From: an uncultured Candidatus Pelagibacter sp. | Lineage (GTDB): Bacteria; Pseudomonadota; Alphaproteobacteria; Pelagibacterales; Pelagibacteraceae | DNA length: 6,581 nucleotides | Assembly (NCBI GenBank): GCA_913043015.1 | Contig: CAJWKX010000037.1 | Location: 1-6,581 of the forward strand | Direction: 5' to 3' | In this document: one piece after another, positions 6,520-6,581 of the stretch | How the letters are laid out: each line of letters opens with the position of its first letter | How positions within the stretch are numbered: position 1 is the stretch's first letter | Made by a program: the position numbers and the translations under genes | Notes under the pieces: model-generated | The model's input: the letters and a program-made list of their open reading frames with translations, nothing else | What the model was told of the DNA's origin: nothing | Database searches by the model: none

Positions 6520-6541
6520 AAGGGGGCATTTCTGCCCCCTT
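6520..6541 (+). terminator. Strong GC hairpin, probable transcription terminator after the recombinase remnant
   Basis: A perfect 9-base stem (AAGGGGGCA at 6520-6528 pairing with TGCCCCCTT at 6533-6541) closes a TTTC loop, starting 10 bases after the recombinase stop codon. The expected T run is weak: a small palindrome, AACTTGTAAGTT (6542-6553), comes first and T-rich sequence only follows at 6553-6578. The hairpin could act in both directions. It is the only convincing terminator in the window, so transcripts of the four-gene run may read through the remnants to this point. No gene is visible in the last 40 bases. Confidence 0.75.
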
Positions 6542-6581
6542 AACTTGTAAGTTATTTCTTAACTTTGTTTTTCTTATTTAG

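Noticed and set aside
1..6581. CRISPR array, tRNA or rRNA gene, or complete insertion sequence
   Set aside because: No regularly spaced repeats, cloverleaf-like sequence, rRNA signature or transposase with terminal inverted repeats was seen on either strand.

Overview
The window looks like the edge of a bacterial surface-polysaccharide (O-antigen or capsule type) island. Most of it is extremely AT-rich. For example, 9 of 60 bases are G or C at 4741-4800 and 12 of 60 at 1261-1320. One gene and the right flank are clearly richer (25 of 60 at 1381-1440, 28 of 60 at 6361-6420). The phylum cannot be fixed from the sequence. Multi-span envelope proteins, the DUF6311-like protein and the style of the integrase remnant fit a Gram-negative bacterium, but this is inference.

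Layout. Positions 1-439 (minus strand) hold the N-terminal 146 codons of a FAD-dependent amine-oxidase-like protein that runs off the left edge. Its coding sequence contains a run of 13 A (T on the plus strand). A 116-base divergent intergenic region follows. Four collinear plus-strand genes come next: a class I SAM methyltransferase (556-1311), a B12-binding-type radical SAM enzyme (1351-3036), a DUF6311-like membrane protein with a C-terminal domain that is probably a beta-sandwich (best start 3059, end 5200), and a membrane-anchored endonuclease/exonuclease/phosphatase (EEP) protein (5233-6210). The gaps are 39, 22 and 32 bases with no terminator between them, so they are probably co-transcribed.

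The right end is broken. The EEP stop codon overlaps the stop codon of a minus-strand reading frame of which only about the last 23 codons look like a real gene. At about 6276-6282 this fragment abuts the C-terminal part of a tyrosine recombinase (plus strand, ends 6510). That part keeps the H-x-x-R, H and Y catalytic elements but lacks the upstream half. A strong GC hairpin at 6520-6541 follows. This looks like a recombination scar at the border of a mobile polysaccharide island.

Working model (inference): the methyltransferase and the radical SAM enzyme modify a sugar or lipid-linked precursor in the cytoplasm. The DUF6311 protein acts on a lipid-linked substrate in the membrane, and the EEP domain, predicted to face the periplasm, cleaves a phosphoester there. 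None of the substrates can be read from the sequence.
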